A stretch of 64,000 nucleotides of DNA, from assembly GCF_009765705.1 (NCBI RefSeq), contig NZ_LMUX01000024.1:26172-90171 (forward strand), given 5' to 3'. The DNA comes from Burkholderia sp. L27(2015) (GTDB taxonomy: Bacteria; Pseudomonadota; Gammaproteobacteria; Burkholderiales; Burkholderiaceae). Both the position numbers and the translations under genes were made by a program. This document shows positions 8,509 to 17,182 of this stretch, piece by piece (the first letter of the stretch is position 1; the number at the start of each line of letters is the position of its first letter). The notes under the pieces were generated by a model. That model did no database searches and was not told the DNA's origin. It was given only the letters and a program-made list of their open reading frames with translations.

Positions 8509-10105
8509 CGGGATCCGACGCATGAGCCGCGGTCGGCATCGCCGAAGGCGCTTTGTCGGTGATGCCTGATACCGTAAACACCGAAACCAGCTGATTCATT
8601 TTACTGGCTTGCTCTTCCAACGATTGAGCCGCTGCGGCAGCCTCTTCGACGAGTGCCGCATTTTGCTGCGTCACTTCATCCATCTGGCCAACCGCCCGAT
8701 TGACCTGCTCAATCCCATGCCCCTGTTCCGCAGACGCAACTGCGATTTCTCCAATAATATCGACAACCCGACGCACCGCCAGTCGTGCCTCGTCGGTGGT
8801 CTTGCCAACCGCTGCAGCTTGACTGGAACCTTCCTGGATGGTCTCGATCGAAGTTGCGATAAGCCCTTTGATTTCCTTCGCGGCAGCGGACGAACGCTGT
8901 GCGAGCGAACGTACCTCGGCCGCGACGACCGCGAAACCGCGTCCCTGTTCTCCTGCTCGTGCGGCTTCCACAGCCGCATTCAACGCGAGAATATTGGTCT
9001 GAAACGCGATACCTTCGATAAGTGCGGTGATCTCGCCGATTTTGCTAGAGCTCGCGGTGATGGCTTCCATCGTCGCGACCATACGCCCGACAACGTGGCT
9101 ACCCCGGTCAGAAATTTCCGATGCGCTTATTGCCAGCGTGCTGGCTTGACGCGCGTTATCGGTATTTTGATTTACGGTCGTTGTGAGTTCTTCCATGCTT
9201 GCCGCAGTTTGTTCCAGCGATGCCGCCTGTTCTTCGGTGCGTGCGGAAAGATCGACATTGCCCGTGGCGATTTGCCTTGAGGCAATACTGACGGAGGCTG
9301 CCGACTGACGCACCTCGCTCACGACCTCTATCACTCGAGTCAGCAGCGCGTTGAATGCAATGGCAGTGCGGCCAATCTCGTCCATACGCGCGACTTTGGC
9401 GCTACGCGTGAGGTCAAGGGATACGCTCACATCTTGCAGCGTCCCCTGGAGGTTACCCAGACCGCTATTGATCAAGCGGTAAAGACGAATGCCCGATGTG
9501 CCAGTGACGAGCAAAACAAGCGCGATACTGCTGACAAGCAACCAGAAGGCCCGCGTGTAAGCCGTGTTGTTGGCTAGCCGTATTTCACTGCCAAGTTTGC
9601 TGTTGTAGTCAGCATGCTTATCGAAGCCGGTAACAAGCGCCTTGGACGCAGTGTCGACAGCGCCTCCGTCCAGAAGAATCGATTTCGCACCGTCGATGTC
9701 ACCGGCCCGCGCTTTTTCGATAAGGCCGAGTCTCGCTGAGCGGAAGGCGGTGATATGAGTCTTGTCGGCCTCCAATAATTCTCTATCTGTGTCATCTGAA
9801 ATGTCATCGCGCTCGTAAGTGGCGATGTGCTTGTCCAAACTCTGGTCCAAGCCAGCCATCGCTGTCTCCACACCTGCCTTTGCGGCGGCGTCGGTCAGGA
9901 TCAGGTATCGATAGTTGAGTCTGCGGAGATCGGCCACATCGTTTTGCGCATCCGTGAGTTCTTTGATACTGGGCATGATGTCCGTCTGGACATTCTCGAA
10001 TCGCTGCTGCGCTTGTTTCAATTCCCAAACCCCGAAACTTCCTAAGGAAATCAATGCTATTAAGGCGACAGTCAGTGTCAGGATCAAGCGTTTCGAAATG
10101 GTCAT
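8480..10105 (-). CDS. Methyl-accepting chemotaxis protein
   Basis: The 541-residue transmembrane chemoreceptor has TM1 at about 8-30, a helical periplasmic sensor (about 31-190, four-helix-bundle MCP type), TM2 at about 190-212, HAMP to about 265 and a long cytoplasmic coiled coil. The tip that binds CheA/CheW is canonical ([20 protein letters not shown]). No C-terminal NWETF-type CheR/CheB tether is present; the tail is Arg-rich (RRRAAR). The sensor carries no recognisable ligand motif, so the stimulus is unknown. The 3' end overlaps the AEC permease gene by 29 bases, so the two convergent messages share antisense sequence. Confidence 0.93.
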   Translation of the reverse strand: MTISKRLILTLTVALIALISLGSFGVWELKQAQQRFENVQTDIMPSIKELTDAQNDVADLRRLNYRYLILTDAAAKAGVETAMAGLDQSLDKHIATYERDDISDDTDRELLEADKTHITAFRSARLGLIEKARAGDIDGAKSILLDGGAVDTASKALVTGFDKHADYNSKLGSEIRLANNTAYTRAFWLLVSSIALVLLVTGTSGIRLYRLINSGLGNLQGTLQDVSVSLDLTRSAKVARMDEIGRTAIAFNALLTRVIEVVSEVRQSAASVSIASRQIATGNVDLSARTEEQAASLEQTAASMEELTTTVNQNTDNARQASTLAISASEISDRGSHVVGRMVATMEAITASSSKIGEITALIEGIAFQTNILALNAAVEAARAGEQGRGFAVVAAEVRSLAQRSSAAAKEIKGLIATSIETIQEGSSQAAAVGKTTDEARLAVRRVVDIIGEIAVASAEQGHGIEQVNRAVGQMDEVTQQNAALVEEAAAAAQSLEEQASKMNQLVSVFTVSGITDKAPSAMPTAAHASDPVNVRRRAAR

Positions 10106-10212
10106 AAAACCTAGAAAGATTTGAGTGCGACGTTGAGTACAAAGCGGACGTCGTGTGCCGAAAACGCTGTAGGCACATCGAAAGAATGGGGGGCAAATAA
10201 CAGCATCAAAAA

Positions 10213-10236
10213 TTGTACAATATATATTGTCGACAA
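10213..10236. promoter_or_regulatory. Two short palindromes upstream of the chemoreceptor gene
   Basis: TTGTACAA (10213-10220) and TTGTCGACAA (10227-10236) are perfect palindromes about one and a half helical turns apart. They sit in an AT-rich patch 108 bases upstream of the MCP start. They could be operator half-sites; no regulator is assigned. Confidence 0.3.
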
Positions 10237-10309
10237 AAGACGCTATTCAAGATCGAGGAGGGCTTACGATGGTGTTTCAATTGGGTGCAGACGCTTTTTG
10301 AAGCTTCGT

Positions 10310-11509
10310 TCAAATACGTTGTAGCCACAGCCCTTTGAGGTACTCGCCTTCGGGAAATCCTGTGAGCAGCGGATGATCGACGCCGGCGCCAAGCCGACCA
10401 AGGATGCGCACGTCCACGCCTGCGTCGGCGGCCGCACTAGCGACTATCTTCTGAAACAGCGACGCGTCGACTGCGCCCGAGCATGAATACGTGGCCAGCA
10501 GGCCGCCCGGGCGCAACAGCTTGAGCCCGGACAGGTTGATGTCTTTATAGGCTCGCGCAGCGCCCTCGATATGGTGCTGCGACGAGGCAAACTTCGGCGG
10601 ATCGAGCACCACGAGATCGAAGCGCTCGCCATCGTCGTGCAGCGAGCGCAAGGCCTTGAACGCGTCCGCGTCGAGCCACCGCGCTAGCGCCGGATCGAAA
10701 CCGTTCGCGACGATGTTCGCCTGTGCGTGCGTGAGCGCCTCGCCCGATGAGTCGATCGACACCACGCTTCGGGCACCCCCTTTCAATGCGGCCAGCGAGA
10801 ATCCGCCGGTGTAGCAGAAGCAGTTCAGCACCTCGCGTCCTGTTGCATGACGTGCAATCAGAGCGCGATTGTCGCGCTGATCGATGTAGAAGCCGGTCTT
10901 GTGGCCCCGCCGCACGTCGATCTGATAACGGACACCGCCTTCGTCGACCAACAGCCATTCGGGCGGCTCATCGCCGGCCAGGACACCTGCGATTCGTGGC
11001 AATCCTTCTTTGTCGCGCACCGATACGTCGGAGCGTTCGTAGACGTTCGTGCAGCCGGTCGCATCGATCAGCGCATTGACGATGGCGGGCTTCCATATCT
11101 CGACGCCCGTTGCGGTGAACTGGCAAACCAGTTGTTCGCGGCTGCCTTCAACCGACCGGTAGTGATCGACGGTCAGGCCCGGCAACCCATCCGCCTCGCC
11201 GAAGATCAGCCTGACCGCGCCGGTGCCTGACACCATTGCCGTGCGATGCGCGACCGCACGCTGGATACGACGCTTGAAAAACGCATGGTCGACGGCTTCA
11301 TCGGCGTCGAAAGTCCAGACTCGCGCGCGGATCGTGGAAATCGGGCTGAACGATGCGCGAGCCAAGAAACGGCCGTTGTGCGCACGAACCAACACCGTTG
11401 CACCGGAGGCCAGGCTGCCCTCGGCGCGATCGATCGCATTGGAGTACAGCCAAGGATGCCGGCGTTGCAGTGATTTCTCCTTGCCCGGTGCTAACGTCAG
11501 AATATTCAT
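10310..11509 (-). CDS. rlmI: 23S rRNA (cytosine-C5)-methyltransferase, RlmI family
   Basis: This is a SAM-dependent methyltransferase of 399 residues. An N-terminal PUA domain (MNILTLAPGKEKSLQRRHPW...) is followed by a Rossmann methyltransferase with NCFCYTGGFSLAALKGG, the DPPKF motif and the SCSGAV segment bearing the catalytic Cys. RlmI methylates C1962 of E. coli 23S rRNA. I chose the ATG at 11509 because it overlaps the stop of the upstream YkgJ-type gene as ATGA, indicating translational coupling, and because the protein then begins at the family's usual start. A longer in-frame extension to 11713 would lie inside that gene and has no support. Confidence 0.93.
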   Translation of the reverse strand: MNILTLAPGKEKSLQRRHPWLYSNAIDRAEGSLASGATVLVRAHNGRFLARASFSPISTIRARVWTFDADEAVDHAFFKRRIQRAVAHRTAMVSGTGAVRLIFGEADGLPGLTVDHYRSVEGSREQLVCQFTATGVEIWKPAIVNALIDATGCTNVYERSDVSVRDKEGLPRIAGVLAGDEPPEWLLVDEGGVRYQIDVRRGHKTGFYIDQRDNRALIARHATGREVLNCFCYTGGFSLAALKGGARSVVSIDSSGEALTHAQANIVANGFDPALARWLDADAFKALRSLHDDGERFDLVVLDPPKFASSQHHIEGAARAYKDINLSGLKLLRPGGLLATYSCSGAVDASLFQKIVASAAADAGVDVRILGRLGAGVDHPLLTGFPEGEYLKGLWLQRI

Positions 11510-11922
11510 TGCGCGGGCACCAACGGCGGAAGTCCGATGGCCCGTCGCAGCCGCTGACAATCGGGATTGGGCGTGCCGTCGTCTAGCCATACGCGATATT
11601 CGCGGCACGGTGTCGGGCGTCGGTCGTATATCGCGCAACGTACGCCAGGCTCGCCGACTGCACCGTGCAAAGCGATACAACGCCCATGGCCGGCTTCCGT
11701 TCCCTTCATGCAAACAATGAAGGGATTGACCACGCTGACTAATTCATCGGGTACGGTGCCGCCCGGTGAGCATGCCATTTCGCCGTTGTACATCGATACG
11801 CGAAAATGTTGGCAACAGGCGCCGCATGACAAGCACGGGTTGGCTTCGTCGTCGGCCATATCCGCGAAGATACGGTTATCGTCCTGTACGTCGAGACGTT
11901 GAACGATGTTGTATTGCGTCAT
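11506..11922 (-). CDS. YkgJ family cysteine-cluster protein
   Basis: The 138-residue cytoplasmic protein carries the family's Cys cluster, CLSCGACC near residue 30. Further cysteines lie at CMKGTEAGHGRC and in the C-terminal CAIYDRRPTPCREY stretch, so a metal (zinc or iron-sulfur) site is likely. The biochemical function of the family is not established. It is the first gene of a two-gene unit, coupled by an ATGA overlap to rlmI, which suggests a role linked to RNA modification or ribosome maintenance. That link is inferred from position only. Confidence 0.88.
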   Translation of the reverse strand: MTQYNIVQRLDVQDDNRIFADMADDEANPCLSCGACCQHFRVSMYNGEMACSPGGTVPDELVSVVNPFIVCMKGTEAGHGRCIALHGAVGEPGVRCAIYDRRPTPCREYRVWLDDGTPNPDCQRLRRAIGLPPLVPAQ

Positions 11923-12345
11923 AGTTCACTAGCTGCGTTGCCGGGTGGTGCTGTTAGGGTTTAGAAAGTCAAATGCTGCGTATCGGGTTCTGCGGCGCAC
12001 GCACGGTAAGCGGCTGGCAAATCGAAGAGCCTAGAGGGTAGTGGTTGCGATGTATCGCATTTGTAAAATTCGTGGCGCGGGACATTAAAAGTCCGCATAC
12101 GGCGAGGCGGATGGACTACCCAGGCGAGGAGGGGGCTTGGCGAGCTGGACGACGCGATCCGAGCTGGCGAAAAGGCTTGGACGCGGCAGCGCGATGAAGC
12201 AATGCGCGGCGGCATTTCAGATACTGCTCGCGTCCAATCGTTGTCAAACCGTCCGACGGTGAATCTTGATCGATCGTGAACTACGGTCGATGTTTTTTTT
12301 CACTAAACTTCTGCCTTTCTTACCATGACTAGGCGTGGCGCCTGT
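11923..12345. other. Intergenic region, no gene recognised
   Basis: This 423-base gap lies upstream of the YkgJ-rlmI unit and downstream of the DUF4148 gene. A 5-bp GC hairpin (AGGCG/CGCCT) near 12330 and an eight-T run near 12293 are present, but not arranged as a classical terminator. Open frames here have no family resemblance. Confidence 0.5.
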
Positions 12346-12588
12346 CTAGCGGCCGTTGCTCGTTACCTTGGTCGCGTTCTGCTGGGCCAGGTGCTGTTGT
12401 TGCATCTGCTCGACGACCTTGGCATAGACCGGGTTGATGTCCGGGTATGAGGTGTCGGTGATGTAGTTCAGGCCATTGTTCTGCGCGTCCACGAGTTCCT
12501 GATAGACCTCTGCGCGCGTTTTACTTTGTGCAAATGCGCTTGACGACGCGAGGGTGACCAGAAGAATTGAAATGGCGATCTTGTTCAT
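12346..12588 (-). CDS. DUF4148 small secreted protein
   Basis: The 80-residue protein has a Sec signal peptide (MNKIAISILLVTLASSSAFAQ) and then the short DUF4148 pattern TRAEVYQELVDAQNNGLNY..D..YPD. This family is abundant in Burkholderiales and has no established function. The start is fixed by a near-perfect AAGGAGT ribosome site 5 bases before the ATG at 12588. A second DUF4148 gene lies at 15816-16100. The product is probably periplasmic. The C-terminal half is Gln-rich (MQQQHLAQQ). Confidence 0.88.
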   Translation of the reverse strand: MNKIAISILLVTLASSSAFAQSKTRAEVYQELVDAQNNGLNYITDTSYPDINPVYAKVVEQMQQQHLAQQNATKVTSNGR

Positions 12589-12704
12589 TTTGGACTCCTT
12601 AGAAATTGTGCAGTATGCACATCTGAAAGACACGGGTTCGGTGCACTCTATTCCCGATTTTTATAAAAAAGTGATACGCCCCAGCACAAGAAAATTTCCC
12701 CGTA

Positions 12705-13460
12705 TCACGTCGTTGGCCCTTCTAGCAGGTGTGTCATACGTCTACGCTCACGCCAGTTGCGCAACTGACCGATGAGGAAAACGCCAATGATCAACGACAG
12801 GTAGATAACGTCCAGATTGTGACGCCATGCATTGAGCGCGACTTGATGAGCGAGCAATTTTGGGTCGAGTGCCGGGAGCGCGGGATGGGCCATTGCGACG
12901 TCTCGAATCATCTGGATAAAGCCGGCCGCTGACAGCAACGGTAGAAGGACGAACAGGGCGATCAGCACAGGTTTTGCGCGGCGCACCGTCGTATGATGCT
13001 GCAGACGCAGCCACAGTCCGATGCCCCCATGCATCCAGCCGGGTGCCAGTAGCCCCAATTGCAAACCCTGCGTGCCGCTGGTGATCAGCGAGACGACGAT
13101 ACGTTCATAGCTCGGGTCGAAACCATAGAAGGAGGCAGCGAGGCGGGTCATGACCGCATGCCGGATCAGCAGGAGAGGCAGGCTGAATCCGGCCCAAAGA
13201 CGTACCCATTCTGTCGGAGACAGTGTCCAACGGCGACGCGCGTAGACCGTTCGCATCGCCAGGGCGAAATGTAGGGCGGCGGAACCGTACAACAGGATCG
13301 TCCCGGGCATGCTGTGCCAGAGTTGCATCGCCAACGTGAGACCGCGCTCGGCAAGCTCCAGCGACCAGATGCCGAGGGCGTGATTGATAAGGTGCAGGAA
13401 GATGTAGAGCAGCATGACCAAGCCCGATCCGAGCTGCAAACGACGCAGAATTGGCGGCAT
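12705..13460 (-). CDS. Heme-b-like membrane protein resembling the adenylate cyclase SDH-type anchor
   Basis: The 251-residue protein has six hydrophobic segments and conserved-looking membrane histidines: FLHLINHALG, LHFALAM, IRHAVMTR and WMHGGIG. From memory this arrangement matches the succinate-dehydrogenase-like hexahelical anchor found at the N-terminus of some bacterial adenylate/guanylate cyclases, where a 2Fe-2S domain and a catalytic domain follow. Here the protein ends about ten residues after the last helix, with neither domain. AGGAG lies 9 bases before the ATG at 13460. It is the third gene of an operon with metallophosphoesterase and cupredoxin, so a redox role in the membrane is plausible. 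It may be a genuine stand-alone cytochrome or a truncated cyclase. Confidence 0.6.
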   Translation of the reverse strand: MPPILRRLQLGSGLVMLLYIFLHLINHALGIWSLELAERGLTLAMQLWHSMPGTILLYGSAALHFALAMRTVYARRRWTLSPTEWVRLWAGFSLPLLLIRHAVMTRLAASFYGFDPSYERIVVSLITSGTQGLQLGLLAPGWMHGGIGLWLRLQHHTTVRRAKPVLIALFVLLPLLSAAGFIQMIRDVAMAHPALPALDPKLLAHQVALNAWRHNLDVIYLSLIIGVFLIGQLRNWRERRRMTHLLEGPTT

Positions 13461-13578
13461 ACGCGTTTCTCCTGGTGCGCCCGGTTCCCGCACTCCGGGT
13501 TCGGGATACTGGGTTTGGGAAGCCGGGTTTGGGATGTCATGCCCACTTCAAGCTACGCCGGCTGTTATAGCCGCGTAT

Positions 13579-13929
13579 CTATTCGACGGTGATCGTCGCC
13601 TTCATATACGGATGGATACCGCAGAAGATCTTGTAAACACCGGGCTTATCGAACTTGAACGAGTAGGTATCGTTCCGATCGAGCGCGCCGGAGTGGAACA
13701 CGCCAGCGTCATCGACAACCGTATGCGGCTCATCATCGAGATTTTTCCAGGTCACGGTCGAGCCGGCCTTGATCGTGAGCGACATCGGCGAAAACATGAA
13801 ATTCTTTATCACGACGGCATTGGTCGCTTGCGCTTGTGCTTCTGCGAAGGAGAAATCAGCGGATGCCGCCACGAGCATCACGGCCCCGAAGGAAGCGACG
13901 AAGGCGCGGCGGAGGATAGTCGTTAGCAT
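13579..13929 (-). CDS. Cupredoxin family copper protein
   Basis: This is a 116-residue periplasmic blue-copper-type protein with a signal peptide (about residues 1-29). The likely type 1 copper ligands are all visible: His69 in EPHTVV, then Cys103, His106 and Met109 in FCGIHPYM. The fold resembles pseudoazurin/plastocyanin-like amicyanins, which carry electrons between periplasmic partners. It follows the metallophosphoesterase gene by 36 bases and precedes the heme-b-like membrane protein, which could be its redox partner (inference). Confidence 0.9.
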   Translation of the reverse strand: MLTTILRRAFVASFGAVMLVAASADFSFAEAQAQATNAVVIKNFMFSPMSLTIKAGSTVTWKNLDDEPHTVVDDAGVFHSGALDRNDTYSFKFDKPGVYKIFCGIHPYMKATITVE

Positions 13930-13965
13930 GATTTAGGTTCCGGTTTGTGAGTGGTATCTGGCGAG

Positions 13966-14910
13966 TCAGGCGAGCGTGGTGTCGGCGATCGTCGCGCCCA
14001 GCGGGTCGTGCATGATATTGACGCTGGTCACGCCCAGCATTTTGGCGAGCTGATCGCTCGGCACCTTCAATGGAACAGGGCCGGGGCCATTGCCTGCTGT
14101 CGGTTGCGGAAACGCTGTCGAGCGCGCGGTATGGAACGTGACATTGCCTTCCACCTTCGACACGATCTGATGGATATGGCCGTTCAAGACGGTGACCGAA
14201 CCGAAGCGATTCAGATAGCTCATTGCCTGATCGGCGTCGCCGGTGCCCCAGCCCCACGGCTGATAGATCGTCCACATCGGCATGTGCGCGAAGACGACGA
14301 TCGGCGTGCTGGACGAGCGGCCCTTCAGATCGGCTTGCAACCAAGCGAGCTGTTCGTCGCCGAAGCTTCCCAAACCGTTCGGCTTGAAATGCATCACGTT
14401 GACCAAGGCAATAAAGTGCACACCGTTGTGATCGAAGCTGTAATAGCCTTTATTGTTGGAGGCTTTGCCGAAACGGCTGAAGTACTCCGTGCCTGCGCCA
14501 TCGGTCACATCATGCTCGCCGGGCACCGTATGCAACTCGGTGATATTCAGGCCCGACAACAATTGGGCCGCTTGGTCGAACTGCTCCGGCTTCGAAAGAT
14601 GCGTGATGTCGCCAGTGTGTATCGTCAGCGCCGGCTTGATCGGCATGGCGTTGACATAGTCTATCGTCTGCTTGAGTGTGCCCGCCACGTCGGGATTGGC
14701 TTCCTGCTTGAAACCAATATGCGTGTCGCTGATCTGCAGGAACAAGGGAATGTCCGAGACAGCCAATGCATTCTTCTGCGTGGCCGCGAGGGCTAAATCC
14801 ACCGGCGCGAGAATGCCGCCGGCCAAGACAAACAAAGTGCCTGCGCCGCCGAAAGCAAGGCATTTCAACGCGCCGCGCCGCGACGGATTAGATGGGAGAT
14901 CGGATGACAT
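13966..14910 (-). CDS. Secreted metallophosphoesterase (Tat-type signal)
   Basis: This is a 314-residue calcineurin-like phosphoesterase. A twin-arginine motif (SRRGALK) precedes a hydrophobic stretch ending in a likely cleavage site near residue 42, so export of a folded, metal-loaded enzyme by Tat is likely. The metal-binding motifs appear in order: SDTHIGF, TGDITH, PGEHDVT (usually GNHD), FAHMPMW and NGHIHQI. The substrate is not evident; relatives act on cyclic nucleotides or phosphodiesters. It heads a three-gene operon with cupredoxin and a heme-b-like membrane protein; all three products act at or outside the inner membrane. Confidence 0.9.
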   Translation of the reverse strand: MSSDLPSNPSRRGALKCLAFGGAGTLFVLAGGILAPVDLALAATQKNALAVSDIPLFLQISDTHIGFKQEANPDVAGTLKQTIDYVNAMPIKPALTIHTGDITHLSKPEQFDQAAQLLSGLNITELHTVPGEHDVTDGAGTEYFSRFGKASNNKGYYSFDHNGVHFIALVNVMHFKPNGLGSFGDEQLAWLQADLKGRSSSTPIVVFAHMPMWTIYQPWGWGTGDADQAMSYLNRFGSVTVLNGHIHQIVSKVEGNVTFHTARSTAFPQPTAGNGPGPVPLKVPSDQLAKMLGVTSVNIMHDPLGATIADTTLA

Positions 14911-15185
14911 AGTGGCCTCACGGTTAAGTTCGGAGGTCGACCGACGGAGTATCCGACGGGCCTCTCGACTGGGTTCAACCGAAAGACTGCGGGGCGATTC
15001 GTTTTATTCCCGGCGACAGCCATTTCTACCAAGTATCTGATCCTCGCCGAGCCGGTGTGCACTTCCGGTAGCGACACAACACACGAGCGCATCAATTAAC
15101 AACTCTTTACTTGCTTGAGGCCGGGGCGCATCGTAGTGTGACTCGGAGGCGAGTGCCCAAACACTTTGAATGGAGGTCCCAGAAA

Positions 15186-15581
15186 ATGATGAACATCACG
15201 AAGAAAGAAAACGGTCTGATCCGTCACTCTATTCTCGTCGCCATCTTGCTGACAGCAAGCGCTGCACCCGTCGTAACGTTTGCACAGACTGGCAGCGACA
15301 CGACCGCAGCGCCGACGACATCCGGCAATGTGACACAGCCCATTACCCGCAAGGAATACAGAAAGGCCAATCACGCCCTGGAAAAAAGAGTGCGTACCGC
15401 GCTGATAAAAGCAAAGGTCGACCCGGTAAGCGTGACAGTCTTGGCCAAGGGCGGTGCGGTGACTCTGGTTGGCTCGGTGCCGCAAACTGATCAGGTCGAT
15501 CGCGCCGGCAACGCGACGAAGAGCGTCGCCGGAGTCACATCCGTGGACAATCGCTTGATTCAGTCGGACGAGCACCATTAG
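15186..15581 (+). CDS. BON-domain periplasmic protein
   Basis: The 131-residue protein has a signal peptide (LLTASAAPVVTFA, cleavage before QTG near residue 35), a Thr/Ser-rich spacer and one BON domain (KRVRTALIKAKVDPVSVTVLAKGGAVTLVGSVP...VAGVTSVDNRL). BON domains associate with phospholipid membranes and occur in osmotic-stress proteins such as OsmY. The ATG at 15186 is chosen because TGGAGG lies 9 bases upstream; an earlier in-frame start at 15111 lacks one. It is closely related to the BON gene at 16649, with near-identical AKGGAVTL and VTSVDNRL segments, so the two arose by duplication. Confidence 0.9.
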   Translation: MMNITKKENGLIRHSILVAILLTASAAPVVTFAQTGSDTTAAPTTSGNVTQPITRKEYRKANHALEKRVRTALIKAKVDPVSVTVLAKGGAVTLVGSVPQTDQVDRAGNATKSVAGVTSVDNRLIQSDEHH

Positions 15582-15815
15582 CCTTGATAGTCGACTCTGC
15601 ACAGGGGATGCTCCTCGCTGCGGTTTTACCCGGGCGGGGGCTAACTCTTGGCAAAAGGGCGCTGCTTACGCTCGGAACGGATTGCCGGCCCCGACTCGAC
15701 TATTATCCGAAAGTGCAATAAACCTTTACGCAGAACGCGGTTTTTCCGACTCGAGGTCTCGCTTATATTCGAGGCCAAGGATGCGGTCGACGCATCCACC
15801 CAATCGGAGTCGATC

Positions 15816-16100
15816 ATGAAACTTATCTCTTTGAAATCTACCGTCGCTATTGCCGCAGTCGCCGGCGCCGCATTGTTGGCCGGGATTGCACCTGCTCAAG
15901 CCCAGACCACGCGTGCTGAAGTCAAGGCCCAACAGGCTGAACTGGTCGCTGCCGGTTACCGCTCGAACCTTGATGAAACGCAATACCCGAGCAATCTGCA
16001 AGCCGCCGAAACACGGGTTCAGGCCCAGGAAGTTGCACGTGCCGCGGCAGCTCACGGCCAGACCTACTCGGAAAGCCAGCCGCGAGTACAGCAGCAATAA
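15816..16100 (+). CDS. DUF4148 small secreted protein
   Basis: The 94-residue product has a signal peptide (MKLISLKSTVAIAAVAGAAL..., cleavage after AQAQ) followed by a DUF4148 core: TRAEVKAQQAELVAAGYRSNLDETQYPSNLQAAE. GGAG is 6 bases before the ATG at 15816. It lies between two BON genes on the same strand but has its own upstream region and a terminator-like hairpin at 16184. No function is established; it is a paralogue of the gene at 12346-12588. Confidence 0.88.
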   Translation: MKLISLKSTVAIAAVAGAALLAGIAPAQAQTTRAEVKAQQAELVAAGYRSNLDETQYPSNLQAAETRVQAQEVARAAAAHGQTYSESQPRVQQQ

Positions 16101-16183
16101 GGACTGCAGCGGGCGACTTCAGCTTGGCCGTAAGGCGCCCGCTAGCCGAACCAGAATGGATCTCGGCCCTGTAGTTAGCCTCG

Positions 16184-16209
16184 CGGGATCTTTACATGGA
16201 TCCCGTTTT
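16184..16209 (+). terminator. Intrinsic terminator after the DUF4148 gene
   Basis: A 7-bp stem (CGGGATC / GATCCCG) with an 8-base loop is followed directly by TTTT. It lies 84 bases after the stop codon of the DUF4148 gene. Confidence 0.6.
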
Positions 16210-16517
16210 CACCCCTCCTCAAGCGCACCACGGTGCCGCACCCCATAGGCTGAGCGTGCAGCGTTTGCTTTAGCCGCGCTTCCGAATCACGCCCCATTTC
16301 TTTTTCACGGTGATGTCTCGCAATCCACCGATCATCGGTTTATCGGCACTCTCGAAGCCGGGGCCGACGGCGTTCATATTGCGCTGTTTGACGCACAAAT
16401 CTCCCCAAAATCGGCGGTTAACAAGGATTAACTAACGCGCGCAGATTCGGCGAGCTACGATAAAGGCATCTGTAAATTCCACTGTTACTGAAATCGTGTG
16501 GATAGCGGGAGTTGTTA
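16210..16517. other. Intergenic region, no gene recognised
   Basis: About 300 bases between the DUF4148 terminator and the tandem repeats. No reading frame of quality was found. The segment just before the repeats is moderately AT-rich and probably belongs to the promoter of the downstream BON gene. Confidence 0.45.
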
Positions 16518-16623
16518 AAGCAGGTTAGCGAGGCTTGATTAAGCAGGTTAGCGGGGCTTGATTAAGCAGGTTAGCGGGGCTTGATTAAGCAGGTTAGCGG
16601 GGCTTGATTAAGCAGGTTCGATT
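16518..16623. repeat. 23-bp tandem repeat array upstream of a BON gene
   Basis: Four complete head-to-tail copies of a 23-base unit (AAGCAGGTTAGCGGGGCTT + GATT) start at 16518, 16541, 16564 and 16587. A broken fifth copy follows to 16623. Only one base differs (A for G in copy 1). The array ends 25 bases before the start codon at 16649. The period is close to two helical turns, so a protein bound to each copy would face the same side. It looks like a set of operator or activator sites, or a slippage-variable promoter spacer. Confidence 0.85.
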
Positions 16624-16648
16624 GAACGTCAAACACTAGGAGAGGGAA

Positions 16649-17032
16649 ATGAATGCAATCCTTGAAATGAATGCAATCCGTAAGGCCGGAATAGCCGTCT
16701 TACTAGCAGTCGCCATGGCGCCCGCCGCAACGTTCGCACAGAACAGCAGCGACGCCACTGGAACGCCGTCGGCAACCAGTGCACCGCAACCGCATACCAG
16801 CAAGTCAATCAGGCAAGCTAACCGCCGCCTGGCAAGTCGAGTTCGCACGGCGCTCACCAAAGGGAAAATCGACGCGCGTTCCTTGACCGTTCTAGCCAAG
16901 GGCGGTGCTGTGACATTGCTCGGTGGGGGGCAGGACACGGCGCAGATACAACGCGCCGGCGAGATTGCGAAACAAGTCCCCGGCGTGACCTCGGTGGACA
17001 ATCGCCTTGTCCAGCATAGTGACCAGCAATAG
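16649..17032 (+). CDS. BON-domain periplasmic protein
   Basis: The 127-residue paralogue of the BON protein at 15186 has a signal peptide (VLLAVAMAPAATFA), a Ser/Thr/Pro spacer and one BON domain (about 58-120). AGGAGAGG precedes the ATG at 16649. A second in-frame ATG at 16667 lies within an exact local duplication of the start region (ATGAATGCAATCC at 16649 and 16667); it lacks its own ribosome site, so 16649 is preferred. Expression probably depends on the 23-bp repeat array just upstream. The role is presumed to be envelope-stress related from the family, not shown here. Confidence 0.88.
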   Translation: MNAILEMNAIRKAGIAVLLAVAMAPAATFAQNSSDATGTPSATSAPQPHTSKSIRQANRRLASRVRTALTKGKIDARSLTVLAKGGAVTLLGGGQDTAQIQRAGEIAKQVPGVTSVDNRLVQHSDQQ

Positions 17033-17066
17033 CATCAGGACCGCTGCGATTGCGACGGCAACGCCG

Positions 17067-17092
17067 CCCGACGCTCGTCGAGCAGCGTCGGG
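17067..17092 (+). terminator. Hairpin after the BON gene
   Basis: A perfect 9-bp stem (CCCGACGCT / AGCGTCGGG) with an 8-base loop lies 34 bases after the BON stop and is followed by TTCT. A plausible intrinsic terminator with a weak U-tract. Confidence 0.55.
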
Positions 17093-17182
17093 TTCTCGGG
17101 CCTAGGAATGCAATATAAAATGCAAGCGCGTTCAAACGTGCGCTATCGACGACACGACCTAGACAATGACGAGGCTTAAGTT

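Noticed and set aside
11510-11713. N-terminal extension of RlmI
   Set aside because: The sequence is the other-frame reading of the YkgJ gene; the ATGA overlap fixes the start at 11509.
12216-12345. Classical terminator after the DUF4148 gene
   Set aside because: The T-run and the GC hairpin are not in terminator order on the minus strand.
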